Shown: positions 1 to 13,312 of the stretch, one piece after another | How the letters are laid out: each line of letters begins with the position of its first letter | Position numbering within the stretch: the first letter of the stretch is position 1 | NCBI GenBank assembly: GCA_007922305.1 | Contig: ML677366.1 | Location: 15,224,783-15,288,782 of the forward strand | Length of the DNA stretch: 64,000 nucleotides | Direction of reading: 5' to 3' | Source of the DNA: Dermatemys mawii | Lineage: Eukaryota > Chordata > Testudines > Dermatemydidae | Made by a program: the position numbers and the translations under genes | Notes under the pieces: model-generated | The model's input: only the letters and a program-made list of their open reading frames with translations | Told to the model about the DNA's origin: nothing | The model's database searches: none

Positions 1-2474
1 CAATCAATAATTTCCCAAATGGGAAATTTTGTTTGCCAAATAGCTTCCATTTACAAATCCAGAAGATCAAGTTAAAACATATTAGCTATTAGCATTTAAA
101 GACAAAACTTATAATCAAATCCTTAGTTTGTTTTCATAGTTTCCTTTTCCTGCTTACTACTTAGAAAACTACCAATTGTTTCCTATTTCTTTGTGTTTGT
201 GTTTCATTTACAGTCTTTCAAGCTGTTGTGAGTGTGATTGAAACATAGCTTCCAACTTTTTAAATGACAATTTACAGTAATTCCCCTTGGCTTAAATAAA
301 AGTACTTAAAATTATCCAGGAGTTAAACAGTCTGTCAGACAGAATTTCCCTGACATGTTTATACTACAACCCACTGTACCATATTTTGACATTAGAATGA
401 GATATAGCATTATCAGCTAGCTGATGTTTTTGCAGTAGTATCAATCTTACCATAGAAAACACAAGTCAAATAACTTTGACAGTATGCTGACTCGGTTCTT
501 TTGAAATTGGCTATCTAAAGAGTTTGGCTGGTGATGACCATTATTCCTTCACATGACATCATTAGGTTGCCTGCAATGTTCAGGCAAACCTAAAGCTTTA
601 TTGTTGATGACATTGTGTTCTTATCTTTAAAGAAATATTCAGAACACTCCAAGTAGTGTAAGGTAAAAATAAGGGGGAAGAGAGCTCAAAAAAGGTAAGT
701 GATTTCTTTTATATTATCCATACTAAATTAGTAACAATTTGCATTTATTATATAGAGATGTCATTATTATTTCTCATAAACAAAACCATACATATCGTGC
801 TCATTTGGACTTTGGGAATATTATAAAAGGATCAAAGTTGGAACAGCTGGATAATGAAAAATTAGCCTTTCCTAACAGTGCAGTTTAACTCAGAAACGAA
901 ACTATAAATTGGCTAAATATTATTAAAAGGAATAAAAGACCATTTGTAATACTGATTTTTCTAAAGGAAAGTTTTTTCTAGGAATTCAGTAAATCCACAT
1001 TGACAGAGGAGATAGCAAAAGGAAAACTGCATGTTCACAAAACCTTCACTTTAAGACAGATTTCTTTTCTAGCAATAAAGTCTGGTGACAGAATCTTCAG
1101 CCATATATTTGTGATTCCATAATATGTTGAAGGTGTTTGTGGGGAAAGTATCTGATGGCTAGTACTTCTCTAAACAAATAGCAGCACATCAGAAACAAAC
1201 ATACTTCTCCCTTTTCCCTCCCCTCCCCCTTCCCCAATTGTACTATTATAGTCTGGGAAGAGTGCTCCAGTTAAGTTCAGATATGGAATATTTTCATAAG
1301 TATTTCATTTCCATTAACTTCAAATCACTGCTGCCAAAGTGGGAAACAAATTCAAACTAAAAAAGCCAGCTAGATTATACAATAGGGAACACTTTAGAAT
1401 GTTGTCTGAAAGCATTATATAAATGAATACATTGGTCCACAGTCCTCAAGCATGGACATTTGTCAATTTTGACTTTATTATGATTTCAAAAAAGACAAAC
1501 TACTTTACAAATCATTGTTATGGTATGACAATAGCTACTCATAGAAACCATTCAGCCTGTATTTCTTGCAGGCTGTCTAGTTTAAATATTTTGAAACACA
1601 CTACGTCCCTCTTGCATCCAGAAATGTACATTCAACTTTAGCTTAGGTCAAAAGTAAGAGAGGCTTAGTGGTTTCAATGTAGTTCCCAAAAGACATTTGA
1701 ATACAATCTAGTCCAGTTTGGCTGACTTTTCTCAAGAGAGGACCATAATTGGAATAATGTGCCTGCAGCTAAAGACAGTCTAATTTGCATGAGATTAGTT
1801 TAAAAATCATGGGATTTTGAAAATAAATTGTAGTTCTTATATTGCCTTCTGTTTTTTGAAGACTTAAGGTTCACATTTTCATTTCCTGATAAGCATAAGG
1901 GCTAAAAAATTTACTTTTAGAAAAATGAAAAGCAAGATTCTGACAATCTCTTGACTCCAAGATCTGGATCCTTAAGGAAAACACCAAATATCACAAGACT
2001 CACAATACACATGCAAGATTCAGCAACTCTGGGGACGACATATACAAAAATCTTTGTGAAAGATGTTCTTGTTTCCTTCATTTTCTTTAATCTAAAATTA
2101 AGTCATTTCAGACAAAGTACGCAGTTGCTCTTTGTGATGGGAAAATGTAACAAGCCTCTTTCAAAAGCTATGTCATCATGGAACTCAGTTTAAATTAGAA
2201 TTCAAGATCCATTCATACCAAAGCAGTGACAACTTAGACAACTCTTCATATAAGAGGGCCAGCTCTCCAAGATTGCTCATCAACCTAGAGACCATCTTGC
2301 TGAAGTCATTTGCAAAAGAATACAGCTCAGAAACTGTGAAACTGACTCCAAGACACACCAAATACTGCATTCTTAAAAACTTTACATCTCAAATAGCCAA
2401 TAGTCCTAATATTGATTTTACAACTTAAGTTTGTGTAACTTTGCTTTATGCAGCACAACTTTATATTAAAATTG

Positions 2475-2506
<32 letters not shown>

Positions 2507-4076
2507 TTTTGTGATTCCATAACATTCCTGAGGCAACCAAACAATTGCTTACATCAAAAAAGTAATACATTGCATTAGAGGTGTGTTTTTAAATGGTCTT
2601 TAAAGCAATGTATCTTCTGAACAAACAGTGGGCAAGCAACTAAGTCTCCACCAGCATATGCTCCATGAACCTCTAATAATCCATGCACCTCTTTGTTTTA
2701 AAACATTCCTGAAAGTAAATAAGGATAGGGTTTGTTCCACTAAAATCTCAGAGTAGTACCTTCTGCACATGACTCTTCATGCTTCTGTGTTGAAGGACGG
2801 GGTCAAACACTGTTACCCAGCGTGTTCCTGCGTTTTTCCGGGTGAACGAAAACCTGATGGCTTGTCAAGAGCTTGATTTCCCAATGAACAGCTCACCAGA
2901 ATCCTGAGTAAAACAAGATTAAAACAAAGATGGTTTGGTCCTGTACAATGGCAACTGAAAAAGTAAGTTGAAAGGAAGGAAACAGAGGGCTCAGATTTGT
3001 GCTTTAACACAGCTCTCATTGCTTCCCCAAGGAAAGAGTTTGAGATACTCTAAAGGTCAAAATCCCGCCAAAACCACCACAGTCTTCACTTTGGCCGAAT
3101 AATGCTAGTTTGGTCCTGTTTAGTGGGTGTTGCTATGAATGATGATACAAAATGAAAATGAATGAAAAATTATACAAAAGTGAAAGGGAAGAGAAAAGGA
3201 AAGAATTTTAAGTTAAACAGCATCCCATTTACTTGATGTAATCAACTTTTAAAAGAGTGGGAGGTTGCATGAAGTTCTATACAAATAACAGCTTTTAAGC
3301 ACAATGTTCTCACTGTTTGACCATAAGATAAATTCAGGGGAGAAAATACCAGCACAGCAGGAAATGAGGTTTCCCAGTTGTGTTAGGAAACCTTCGCATC
3401 ATCAAGTCAAGGCTCACTCAACGGGTGTGAGACTCACTCATTAGCAATCTACCTCACTCACACACACATTCCTAAGTTTATCTCATTCATTTTGAGTAAA
3501 TATATAAAGGTTTTAAATATTTTTACTCAGACACTGAAAGGGATAAGCAGTATTTGTAGGTTTGGTCACAAAGCAGGTTGTATAGAAATTGGAAGAGCAA
3601 GGGGATATTAGTCCTGTTGCAAAAAGGAAGTTCCTTTGTACAGCCAGAGTATTCTACATTGGCATAGTCAATTATGCATGCACGAGGCATCCTTTAAATG
3701 ATGAAATATTAAAGATGGCAGCACTGTGAACTTTGATATTAGGAAAAACTGCACATTTGAACAGGTTGAGCACTTTGTTGGCAAATACCAGTATGTGTTC
3801 AATCTCTACCTGAGATAAAGAAGCTGCAAGAGGAATTGATTACCTGTTGATGCAGAAACCAGACATCCCACAGTGTGTAGGGGATGAAGCAACAATACAA
3901 ACTGACACAGATAACTCTACTGTGCAATACAGGATGGACACTGTGTGGGCACATCTTAGCAATGACAAAAGCTCTAGTGGTTTTCTCAAGTTCCAATCAG
4001 GGTTGCTGGGCTTGTCTTAGTTTTACCCCACTCACATGCAGAAGAAGAGAGAGTGTTCCATGTTGCCTTAGACTAA
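1..4076. other. AT-rich unique non-coding DNA
   Basis: I see no gene here. The longest open frames are under 100 codons, lack recognisable domains and have no convincing splice context. The stretch contains one TC/AC microsatellite, listed separately. A stretch around 3415-3465 has several ACTCACTCA-like words but no clean tandem array. It could be intron or intergenic DNA. Confidence 0.6.
2475..2506. repeat. compound (TC)n(AC)n microsatellite
   Basis: About nine TC units run directly into about seven AC units, uninterrupted. It is a typical compound dinucleotide microsatellite and probably length-variable. Confidence 0.95.
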
Positions 4077-4210
4077 GCCCTGGTCTACACTGTGGGCGGG
4101 GGAGGGCGGACAGATCAACCTCAGATACGCAACTTCAGCTACAACTTCAGCTAGACTAGACGAAAGATCAACTGCTACCCGCCGATCCGTCAGGTAGGGT
4201 AGACCTGGCC
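4077..4210. mobile_element. Harbinger-like MITE, short copy
   Basis: The left end reads GCCCTGGTCTACAC and the right end reads GTAGACCTGGCC, an inverted pair. TAA precedes the left end and AAA follows the right, compatible with a diverged 3-bp TWA target duplication of the PIF/Harbinger type. The interior carries the ATACGCAACTTCAGCTAC word also found at 7077-7357, so the two are relatives. There is no coding capacity. The class assignment rests on end sequence and target-site length only. Confidence 0.65.
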
Positions 4211-4319
4211 AAAGATATTATTCAGACCAAACCTTAAACCAGATGGGACAATTCTCTATTATCCAAGGGAAGTTGACAAATCCTCAGCTATGTTTCAAGT
4301 TTGAGCCACCAAAGGAAGT

Positions 4320-4760
4320 TGGTTTTTTGTTTTTTGTTTTTTTTAAAAAAAGGCAGACAAGGGGGCCACAATGCAATATAACGAAGCGTATGAATAAAAT
4401 GTGAAACCAAGTTGGATATTAAAAGAAATGTGGAATCTGACTCCTTTATCTATGGATTGTTAGCTTCAAATTAAATTCAATTTTAATTACTTTATTTATT
4501 TTTACATTTATTTAATGTATTGTTTGGCTGTGTTTTATTTTAAATTTAAATTAATCTATTTTGCATTTATTTTGGAATTTGATTACTTTATTTTGGTTTG
4601 CTGTAAATATAACATGAGCAATAATATGGAAACCAAATAATTTGTACTGTAAATTGTTTTTCAAATGGATGATCACTATGACAAGATGATACGCAAAATA
4701 AACATGGTTCTATTGATAAAAACAGTTTTATTTTTATTTGGTTTATATAAACAGTTTACT
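4320..4760. repeat. AT-rich low-complexity DNA
   Basis: Homopolymeric T and A runs near 4322-4352 are followed by a stretch dominated by TTTATT and TTAAAT words at about 4450-4620, then another A/T-rich patch around 4700-4760. No gene or transposon is recognisable in it. Confidence 0.6.
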
Positions 4761-5064
4761 TTTGAACATTTGTTTTGTTCCATCCATTGATTGTGCACCT
4801 ACACTATGAGTAAACAACTCCGGTCCTCAGGCATCTCCATCCAACCAAGTTTTTGATCTCACCAGCAAATAATTGTTTTTATTAAAATCCACTGATTTGC
4901 ATTGCATTATAAAATTATCACGTGTCCCAGACTTTAGTATGAATTAGGACATTTAATGTTTCATATGCAATATTAAGCAGTGTACATTTTAAAACAAACT
5001 ATTTTCGGTGCTGATTGGATTAAAAACCTGGACTAAAGGACCAAAGATCAGAGCCCCTGACTTA

Positions 5065-5170
5065 ATCATAGAATCATAGAATATTAGGGTTGGGAGAGAC
5101 CTCGGAAGTTCATATAGTCCAATCCCCTGCTCAAAGCAGGACCAACACCAACTAAATCACCCTTAAGCAA
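5065..5170 (-). mobile_element. CR1 LINE 3'-end fragment
   Basis: The stretch starts with ATCATAGAATCATAGAAT, the complement of the ATTCTATGAT repeat that ends CR1 retrotransposons. It continues with the familiar CR1 words GGTTGGGAGAGACCTC and CCCCTGCTCAAAGCAGGACC. The copy therefore lies on the minus strand with its 3' end near 5065. It is 5'-truncated, as is normal for CR1, and carries no coding sequence. Confidence 0.9.
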
Positions 5171-7076
5171 TGACCTAACCCACCACTTGGAAAGTCTTTG
5201 GCCTTGAATCTCACTGGTTGGGGCTGTAAATCTCACTCTTAAAGATAGCCAACCCTTGGCATCTCTGCATCACTTACAAACCTTGTAGGATATCACTCTA
5301 AAGTCCAAGGACCAGCTAACTGTCAATTCCAAGTACATGTCAGTTCCATTCAAAGTGGGACAATGAACAGGAAGAATCTAGTTAAGGTAAGCCAAATTAT
5401 GGTCCCAAGTACACCAGTGAAAGTATACTTGAGTTACTTCAAATTTGTATTAAGAGCAGAATCTGGCCCCCATTTCTGCATAATCACAGCTAAGAATATG
5501 CTAGAACTAACAAGCAAATAAATGGTTTGTTTCAATAGTTTCAGGAGGAGTTGGCACAGATGGTCTTTTCAGCATTAGGAGTAGATAATGATTGCAGTTC
5601 TTTTCACTGCTGCTGCCAGTCAGCCAAAGCAGTAAGATGATCTCAGCTGATTGATTTTTCATGCCTACAGCAAAAAAGCTCTTAATGGAGGTTGCCAAGT
5701 TGTCAGACTGTATGATATTTCCCTTACAGATCCTTGTATGCAGTGGAACACTAGGAGCCTACATTGGTTTGAGCAAAAAGTTACATAGGAAGAAATAATA
5801 CTGCCTATTTTACCTTTAGGAACCCTCTCTCTTGAAACAACAAAAAAAGTTAACCCCTTAATGCTGTTAGTCCTTGCTACCATTTGATGTAAGCAGCTGA
5901 ATAACATTTAATGTAAGCAGCTGAAGAACCTGATATTGTTAAGCGGCTGAATGACTTACAGGAGTACCCATAGTCCTCAAAACTAAACTCCAATGTGAAA
6001 TTATTCACTAAAATGTGAAAGAGAACAAACATTTTAATTCTAAAACAGCCACATGAACTTCCACGTATGTGTTTCTAAATTGTTTCAGTAAAGAACTGGA
6101 AGATTGTACCTTGCATTGTTCCAGGTTTCTTAATGCTTGTCTATACAGTATCTGGAACCAAAATAAGTTAATTTTTTATCAACTTAAATTACATCAAAGT
6201 AGGGTACACTTTTTCCTGTGGAAAAAAAAGTGTCCATGCACAGATTTGCACCATAATAACTAAAAGTGTGAATGGCAACCAATTTACTTCTTTCCATTCC
6301 AGTTACCACGTAGACAAGTCCTTAGAGAAGAAAGAATGAATGCCCCTTTCGACATGGATGCAGGTTAAAAGTGAGGTGCCCCAATGTTCTGTACTGTGGC
6401 AAGTTTTTAATTATATTTATTAGTAATGTAAACAGTGATAATAGCAAAGTATCTGGATTATACAACATTATTTAAACTAATCAGAACTAAAGTAGACTGA
6501 GAAAATTCAGGAGAACCTAAATACGCTAGGTGACTGGGCAGCATAACAGACTAAATTCAGTGTAGACAAGTGAAAGGAACAATTTAAATTACTCACTACT
6601 ATTCCTGGGTTCTAACTTAACCATAGCTACTCAAGATAAAGACCTTAGCATCAGAGTGGACACACCATTGAAAACATCTGCTCAGTGCATAGCAATGGTC
6701 AAAAGAGAAGCAATTTCTTCCTCTACCGAAATGATCAGTTTATTACCTGGAGCTTAGGAACTGAACTTTTGCAGGGTCAGATTTTAATATTCATGTCTGG
6801 GTATAGCTCAGACCAACCAGTTAAATGTCTTTGATGTTCCTCAATATCCAGTCTTTCCTCCTGCAGACACTGCATATATTGCAAAACTGGCATAATGTTA
6901 TGCAATTGGTACAGGAGAAGGTCCAAGATAGAAACAACAGCTGTAACCTGTGGCGTACATAGCTTAAAAGAGCAATAACTTGATATTTTTAAATTCCTAC
7001 TTTTTGCCCGATTTAGAGCAGCTGCTATTTTGTTCTCAGATTGCAACTGCTTACACAGAGGAGAGAGACACATTGT
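5171..7076. other. unique non-coding DNA
   Basis: No recognisable gene. Open frames reach only about 100 codons and have no domains. The only internal structure I see is the short tandem repeat at 5886-5954. Confidence 0.6.
5886..5954. repeat. three-copy imperfect tandem repeat
   Basis: The word AAGCAGCTGA starts at 5891 and 5915, and its variant AAGCGGCTGA at 5941, giving periods of 24 and 26 bp. The surrounding unit (ATGTAAGCAGCTGAA) is also repeated. It is a local minisatellite-like duplication. Confidence 0.8.
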
Positions 7077-7357
7077 GGCCATGTCTACCGGTTGGGTCGG
7101 TGGGTAGAGATCGATCTATCAGGGAACAATTTATCGTATCACGTCAAGACGTGACAAATCGATCCCAAAGTCGATGCCAGAACTCCAGCTTGCCAAAAGG
7201 CGCAAGGCAGAGTTGACGGGGGAGCCCGCTGTCAACTGCTGCCACCGTGAGGACAGCAGGTAAGTCAACCTAAGATGCGTTGACTTCAGCTACACTATTC
7301 ATGTAGCTGAAGTTGCGTATCTTAGGTTGACCCTTCCCACTAGTGTGGACCAGACCT
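7077..7357. mobile_element. Harbinger-like MITE with internal hairpin
   Basis: The right end (AGTGTGGACCAGACC) matches the CTGGTCTACACT end type of the MITEs at 4077 and 58096. The left end (TGGCCATGTCTACC) is a poorer match. The interior has a strong hairpin: GTCAACCTAAGATGCGTTGA near 7264 pairs with the AGTTGCGTATCTTAGGTTGAC segment ending at 7331, around a second inverted pair, CTTCAGCTACA / TGTAGCTGAAG. It is non-coding. No clean target duplication is visible, so the exact left boundary is uncertain. Confidence 0.65.
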
Positions 7358-8756
7358 ATGTTCTTCAATTTCCCTATTTATAAAGTAGAAGTCATGAAAC
7401 TTACTCTGCTTTGATCTGTGGATGAAATAGCCAAGCATATATCATTGAAATCTCTCATGAAGCCTTTACTTTTTTTCCCCCTTTGTTTTTGCCTTATGCT
7501 GAAAGTACCTACCATAGTGATGCCTACTCATTCCCCTTTCCACCAAGTCAACGTATTCTTAGCACAAAGATCACCCTAGGAGGCAACCAACCAGTATAGC
7601 CATTTCCTATACCACCTTTACTTATATTCTGGTGGCCACAGGGACTCTAAGAATGGAGACAAATGTGTCCAGATCACGGTGTGCCATGGCTATCCTCATC
7701 TGGCATTCGGCCCTTGGGGAATCACTGCCAGATGGAGCAGATTAGCTTTTCTAACTTGTGCCAAGGATGGATAGAGAGTGTGGCAGCTTTGCCAGCTCCC
7801 TTTCACCTCTCTCCCCCTTCTGTGCTGAGAAGAGATCACAGCCTGAGATATTAACATGAAACAAAAGTAATTCAGACTGAAAGCAAATAGTTGAGTAAGG
7901 AAAAATGACAGTCTAGAATGGGGCTCACTGATACAGCTATGCAGTGGGAAGCTTTGTTTCCAGTACCCGCCTGTACTATGCCTGGCTATAGCCCATGCAA
8001 TAAGGCTATAGCCCATGCAATAAACAAAAACATTTTTTAAAATACTAAATCTCATTCCTGATGATTTCAAGGTTTATTGGCCACTGCAATGTGTACCATG
8101 TAAATGGAAGGTATGGATAAATGAGGATCAGAACACAGGAGACTAAGTTTTAAATGGAACCCTGAAACCTGACTGCAATTCAAATGGCTTGTCAACATAT
8201 TTTAAGTCAATTTGAAATTCCCACGCACAAAAAATACCTGGAGAAGACAGACATATTTTAGACCAACAATAGGACAAACCACTTGAAGTAATTGCTGTGG
8301 GTGATTCAAAAGTAATGTACAAATTTTGGCACTCACCCCACTCCTCCAGTCTTGTTTCTAGCTTATTAAAAAGTCTTGGTGCCAGATGCTAACTGCCTCC
8401 AGAAATACTTAACCCTGTTGGTTTTAGGATAGGAAAAGACAAAGGGAAGTGTCCGCGTTCCTTAAGATACCAACTGGGATTAAGCCCCCAGACACCTATA
8501 CATAATCAGCTTTGTTTTTTACTAGCCTGCTTTTTATGAAATATCTCATAAAGGGAATAACATTTTCAAGTTTTATTACATGACAAGGTTGTCTTTGATA
8601 GACAAGTCTGGACTCAGTGATCCAGGAGATCTCTTCCAAATCTAGGTAGTTAAAAAAAATACAACCACACACCACTCTATACTCAGACATTAGAAAAGGA
8701 GATCTCACCAATCAATTCCCTGATTATTTGTAACCCCTCTTGAGGAAAGGAGGGTA
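7358..8756. other. unique non-coding DNA
   Basis: No gene seen. A 124-codon minus-strand frame at 7696-8070 spans a local duplication and matches nothing I know. The perfect 20-bp duplication is listed separately. Confidence 0.6.
7984..8023. repeat. perfect 20-bp tandem duplication
   Basis: GGCTATAGCCCATGCAATAA occurs twice back to back with no mismatch, which points to a recent local duplication or slippage event. Confidence 0.97.
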
Positions 8757-9670
8757 GGGTTGCTAATTTCCTAATCACACAAACCCAAACACCCTTGCCC
8801 CACCCCCTATCCCCAGAGGCCATGCTCTTGCTCTGCCCCTTCTCCAAGGCCCCGCCCCTTGGTCATTCCATCCCCCTTCACTCCATCACTTGCTCTCCCC
8901 CACCCTCACTCACTCACTGGGGCAGGGGGTTAGGGTGCAGGGGGGGTGCGGGCTTGGGCTGGGGGGTGCAAGCTCCAGGGTGGGACCAGAAATGAAAGGT
9001 TCACATTGTGGGAGGGGGTTCTGTGCTGGGGTAGGGGATTGGGGTGTGGGCTCTGGGGTGGAGCCGAGGGGTTTGCCATGCAGGAGGAGGCTCCTGGCTG
9101 GGGCTGAGGGTACTGGCTCTGGGGAGGGAGTTTGGGTGTGGAAGAAGGCTCAGGGCTTGAGCAGTGGGTTGGGATGTGGGGACTGGGTGGGAGTTTGGGT
9201 GCGGGAGTTGGCTCAGGCCTGGGGCAGGGGGTTAGGGTGCAGGAGAGGGTGAAGGATGTGGGCTCCAGCCAGGTGGCACTGAGCTAAGGCAGCCCCCAGA
9301 AGCGACCAGCATGTCCCTCTGGCTCCTAGGCTCATGGGCGGCCTGGTGGCTTTGTGTGCTGCCCCTGCCTGCAGATACTGCCCCACAGCACCCGTTGGCT
9401 GCAGTTCTCAGACAATGAGAGCTGCAGAGTCAGCGCTCGGGGTGGGGGCAGCACACACAGACTCCCTGGCCACCCCTGAGCCTAGGAGCCTAGGCCGCTT
9501 TTAGGAGCCATGCAGAGCCAGGGCAGGCAGGGAGCCTGCCTTAGCTCTGCTGTGCGACCAACCAGCCTTTTAATGACTTATTAAAATTTCCCAGATTGCT
9601 TTCAATAGCCACTGGGACATCAATGCCAATTCCAGTAGACTCCCAGCCAAGCCAGGAGAGATGGAAACCC
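8757..9670 (+). mobile_element. TA-flanked DNA element with G-rich minisatellite core
   Basis: The element begins GGGTTGCTAATTTC and ends GGAAACCC, and both ends are flanked by TA, giving a short inverted-repeat terminus of about 8 bp. From about 8920 to 9250 the plus strand is a degenerate G-rich minisatellite built from words such as GGGGTTAGGGTGCAGG and TGGGCTCTGGGG. A 120-codon G-rich frame across it is low-complexity sequence, not a gene. The same family occurs in reverse at 22197-22440. I recognise it as a turtle interspersed repeat but have no family name for it. Confidence 0.65.
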
Positions 9671-10387
9671 TAAGAGGGAATTGTGTTGAAGAGTTAACTG
9701 TGATATAATTTTAAACAACAACTACTGAGATAGTCAAATGATATATATTGTTCACTTTGGGTTAGTATTGTCTGACCCACCAACCTCAAACCCATAGCTT
9801 TAGCCCCTTCTAGCCTGTTTTTTTTTTTTTTTAAATTCCTGACTTCAGACACAAGACAAGGCACTAAACACATTTCAGTTGAAACGACTAATGTGGAAAA
9901 TTTACAGCTCACCTAGTGAGAAAGATAAGAACTTTACAGGCTGCTTTGCATTAGAGCTGTGTGGACAGTTTGGCATTTTCTGCTCTTGGATTTGCTCAGC
10001 ACCAGTGCATGGAAAATCCACCTTGTCTTTCAAAATCTGAAACCCTCCTGTCAATACCACTTAATATTAAACACGGGAGAGGTTGGAGAAAGGAGCACGT
10101 GCTATATTCTTCAACCTTTTGATAAGAATCATAGAAAAGCGATGTAATATTTTGATGGTTTGGTGGGTTCTTGACATTTGGAAAAAGACAAGCAGCGTTA
10201 TTTCCAGAGAGTCCATCTGCTCTTTAAATACCATACGGATTCCTTCCTAATAAATACAGTGAATAGAAGCACAAGACATTTTGTTCTTTATCTAAATAGC
10301 CTCATGCTAGATGTTCAATCCAAGGGAACATTTAGTGCTACAGGTCCATTGTCACTCAGCTTTATTGCCTCACTCTCCTAATAAAGA
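9671..10387. other. unique non-coding DNA with poly(T)
   Basis: No gene seen. There is a run of 15 T at 9818-9832; no SINE or LINE body is recognisable beside it. Confidence 0.6.
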
Positions 10388-10490
10388 CACAGTGCAGTCT
10401 AATGTATTGAGCATTGTACTAGGATTACTGAGTTCCAAACCTGCCACTTTGACAAGTCACTGAGCTTGGAGTTGTTGAGACATCAGTTAT
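10388..10490 (+). mobile_element. MIR-like SINE relic
   Basis: A degraded match to the mammalian-wide MIR core is visible: GTGCAGTCTAATG, GAGTTCCAAACCTGCCACTTTG and GACAAGTCACTGAGCTT fall in the usual MIR order. The A- and B-box region is too eroded to define the 5' end. It is an ancient amniote repeat and not functional. Confidence 0.6.
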
Positions 10491-13312
10491 CACAGACTAG
10501 ATTAGGAAATGCATATGGATTTGGGTGTGTTATTAGCTAGTCACCTCTTCCAGCGCTCGAATAGACTCTTTGTGGAAAGTGTATGAGATCAGATTTTGGC
10601 TGTAAAACACAGCAATCTACGACGACTGCGCTTTGTTTTTCAGGATGTACCCCAATATCCACAACAGCCATTGAGAGGCTTCAGGAAGCCAGCACAAGAC
10701 AAAACACAGAAATGGTGCAAAGCGGTGTCAGAAGCCAAAGCTAAAGCATCCTCTGGAAATTCATATTTGGTGCAATTCTGAAAGGACGTGGCTGTAACGT
10801 TTAGTTTTGATAGCACTCAGTCTGCTTTAGGCACAATAAAAGCAAGCACCTATTTGAGCCCTATCCTTCTGAGGGCTTTGCATTTTACACGTGCTTTGCA
10901 ATTCAGAAATCTGACCTATCCTCCTCTCCAGCAGAAGGATCAGAGAGGAGGAAAACAAGCCCTCTCCATGCCCACTCCACTAAGTGCAGTAATGGAAGAT
11001 AAAGCAACTCATACTCTGATGATCTCTCCAAGAGATTGGAGCACTGTAAATTTTGTAAGACAGTTTCTAAATAGCACTGTAATGTAAAGTAGAAATGGAA
11101 GCACTTGTATATACAATTAGAGTCCTCTGGAATACCTGAAGATCTTCTCTTGTTTGAAATACATATATTATATATCTTGTGTAATGATTCTCTCACCTAT
11201 GTTAATCTATTATAGCACAGAAATCATGATCTGTGCCTTCATTCAGGAGCATGAGTTCCTCCTTTTGAATATCTTTTCTTTCTGTTCCCTTCAGATTCTT
11301 ATTCTACATCCACCACTGTGGTATCTGAGTACAAATTATTAAAAAAAGATGCAAGTTTTAAAAATACTGTAAGCACAAATATGTCACCAGAATGCCACAG
11401 TATTTCACTATTAACAATCTATATATAATTTCCTCCTCATTCCCCCCCATGTTTTTATGCTTACATAGTAGTGACCCAAATCAAATCAAACTGCTGTTGG
11501 GTTCAACACTGAAGAAATAAACTGGAAAAAAAACTCTGAATAAACAATGTTCTCTAGCCTTAAGTAGGAAGCATTTTTATTCAGTAAAATGTATTCTATA
11601 AGTACTCTCCCTGTGGCTCAGGTATTTCCGTATGGTTCTGATTGATAATATGATGTGTTTTCTTGTTACAGACCTCTGGATTTGGACCCAATGAAAATGG
11701 TTTGGCATGCCACTGGAACCCTAGAATGCAGATACAGCAGGGCCTTGCTGGGTCAAATTTTGGAGCTGTGTCACCTCACACTCTCAACATACTCTTAAAC
11801 TGGTCACAATTTGCATCTAAACTCAATGACATTTCAGACAGCATGTTTTTGAGCTTGAATTATAGATAGACTGGGAAAAACTTAAATCACTAATCGACTT
11901 CTCACTCCACCCAAAAACAGATGGTAGAAAATTCTTTTGACAAAAATGTGTGAAGGAAAAAGCTTTAGAGAAAAAGTGGCTTGTGAGTAATAAGAGTTTT
12001 TGAGTAATAAGAGTCCTAAACAATGGCCAAACTGTGAGCTCACTAGCAGTGCAAAAATGCCATTGATTTCAGAAGGACTAGGATTTGGCCCAACGTCATG
12101 AAAATACATTGGAGTCAGATTTAAGGATTATAGGCCTGTTCTTCGATTATGCTAGGACTGGGGCAGTGGTACACATGTGGCTTTCTTTCAGTGGATGATT
12201 CAAGATACTTTCAAACAACATATTAAGAAATATGAAATGTTTCTCTGATTCCCTTTCATTACATTGGTAATAAAGAATTAACACCCCAGGTTACTTTTAT
12301 TTACTAGAAATTGAAAATATTCATGATCTGTTGAAATACATTAAAAATAAAATCTTTCCAAGTCTAATAAAAATGGAATTCTGATCAAACTTACAGGTTC
12401 TATGAAAATCCAGTACAGGGTACAGTACTGCTATACATAATCCATTTAAATGCTGTGGGCTATAAAATGGAAGCTATATAATCACCCACAACTCTTCCCC
12501 AGGGCCCAGTTGAGTCAAGACAATAGTGAAAATAATAAATAATTTCCATTTATACATCACCATCCTTCTGAGGATGTTTAAGCAGATTACTAACATTCAT
12601 TAACTCAGTCATGGGAGGGGGGAGGAAATCTCATCCCCCTTTTATGGGGTTTGATTTTCAGAGATGTTGAGCACTTCCAGCTTCCATTGACTTTAGTGGA
12701 AATACTCAGCCCTCAATATTTCTAACGGTCATGTCATCCGTTTGGGATTGCCAAGTTTGAGATCTCTTTAGTGTCACGCTTGAAACCTGAAAGACTGAGG
12801 CATCCAAAATTACTTTGGAAAAGTTTGGGCTAATCGACTGGCCCAAGGTGCTACGGGAAGGCAGGAAGGAATAGTACTGCAGGCTCCTGGGCTGCAGCCA
12901 CAAGATCATCCTTCCCCCTCGTACTCCTATCATGTGCACGTTCTATGAAGTGCAGATTCTGTACTGCAATAGCGGTTTGTGGCAAAGGTGATCAAAAACA
13001 TCTGAACAAATAATAAAAACTCCATAATATAAAAAATATCCATAACAGGATTGCAGTCTTAAAAGGGCATTTTCCATTCACTAACAGAGGTGGCCTCCCG
13101 ATGATACTACAGTTCTCATATGAACTAGTCATGTTCCTGATACTATACGTACTGTGCATAGTATCACTCACACAAACATATTAAAAGAACATTAAGGTTG
13201 AAAAGTCAAACACTCAAAAAAAAAGTGAGGAAATGCCAGAATTAAGATTGTCTATGCAACCTTAATTTGGCCCCCTTGGGCACCTGTAATATACAAACTT
13301 AAATTACACGAC
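10491..13312. other. non-coding DNA, weak old-repeat traces
   Basis: No gene recognised. Two small open frames follow polypyrimidine-AG words (about 10643 and 11671) and could be chance or lncRNA exons. A fragment at about 12540-12610 (CTTCTGAGGATGTTTAAGCA) and another at about 12650-12710 (GATTTTCAGAGATGTTGAGC) resemble old amniote interspersed repeats. Confidence 0.5.

Noticed and set aside
8890..9252. 120-codon Gly/Trp/Val-rich protein
   Set aside because: It is the translation of a G-rich minisatellite inside a transposon and has a low-complexity repetitive composition.
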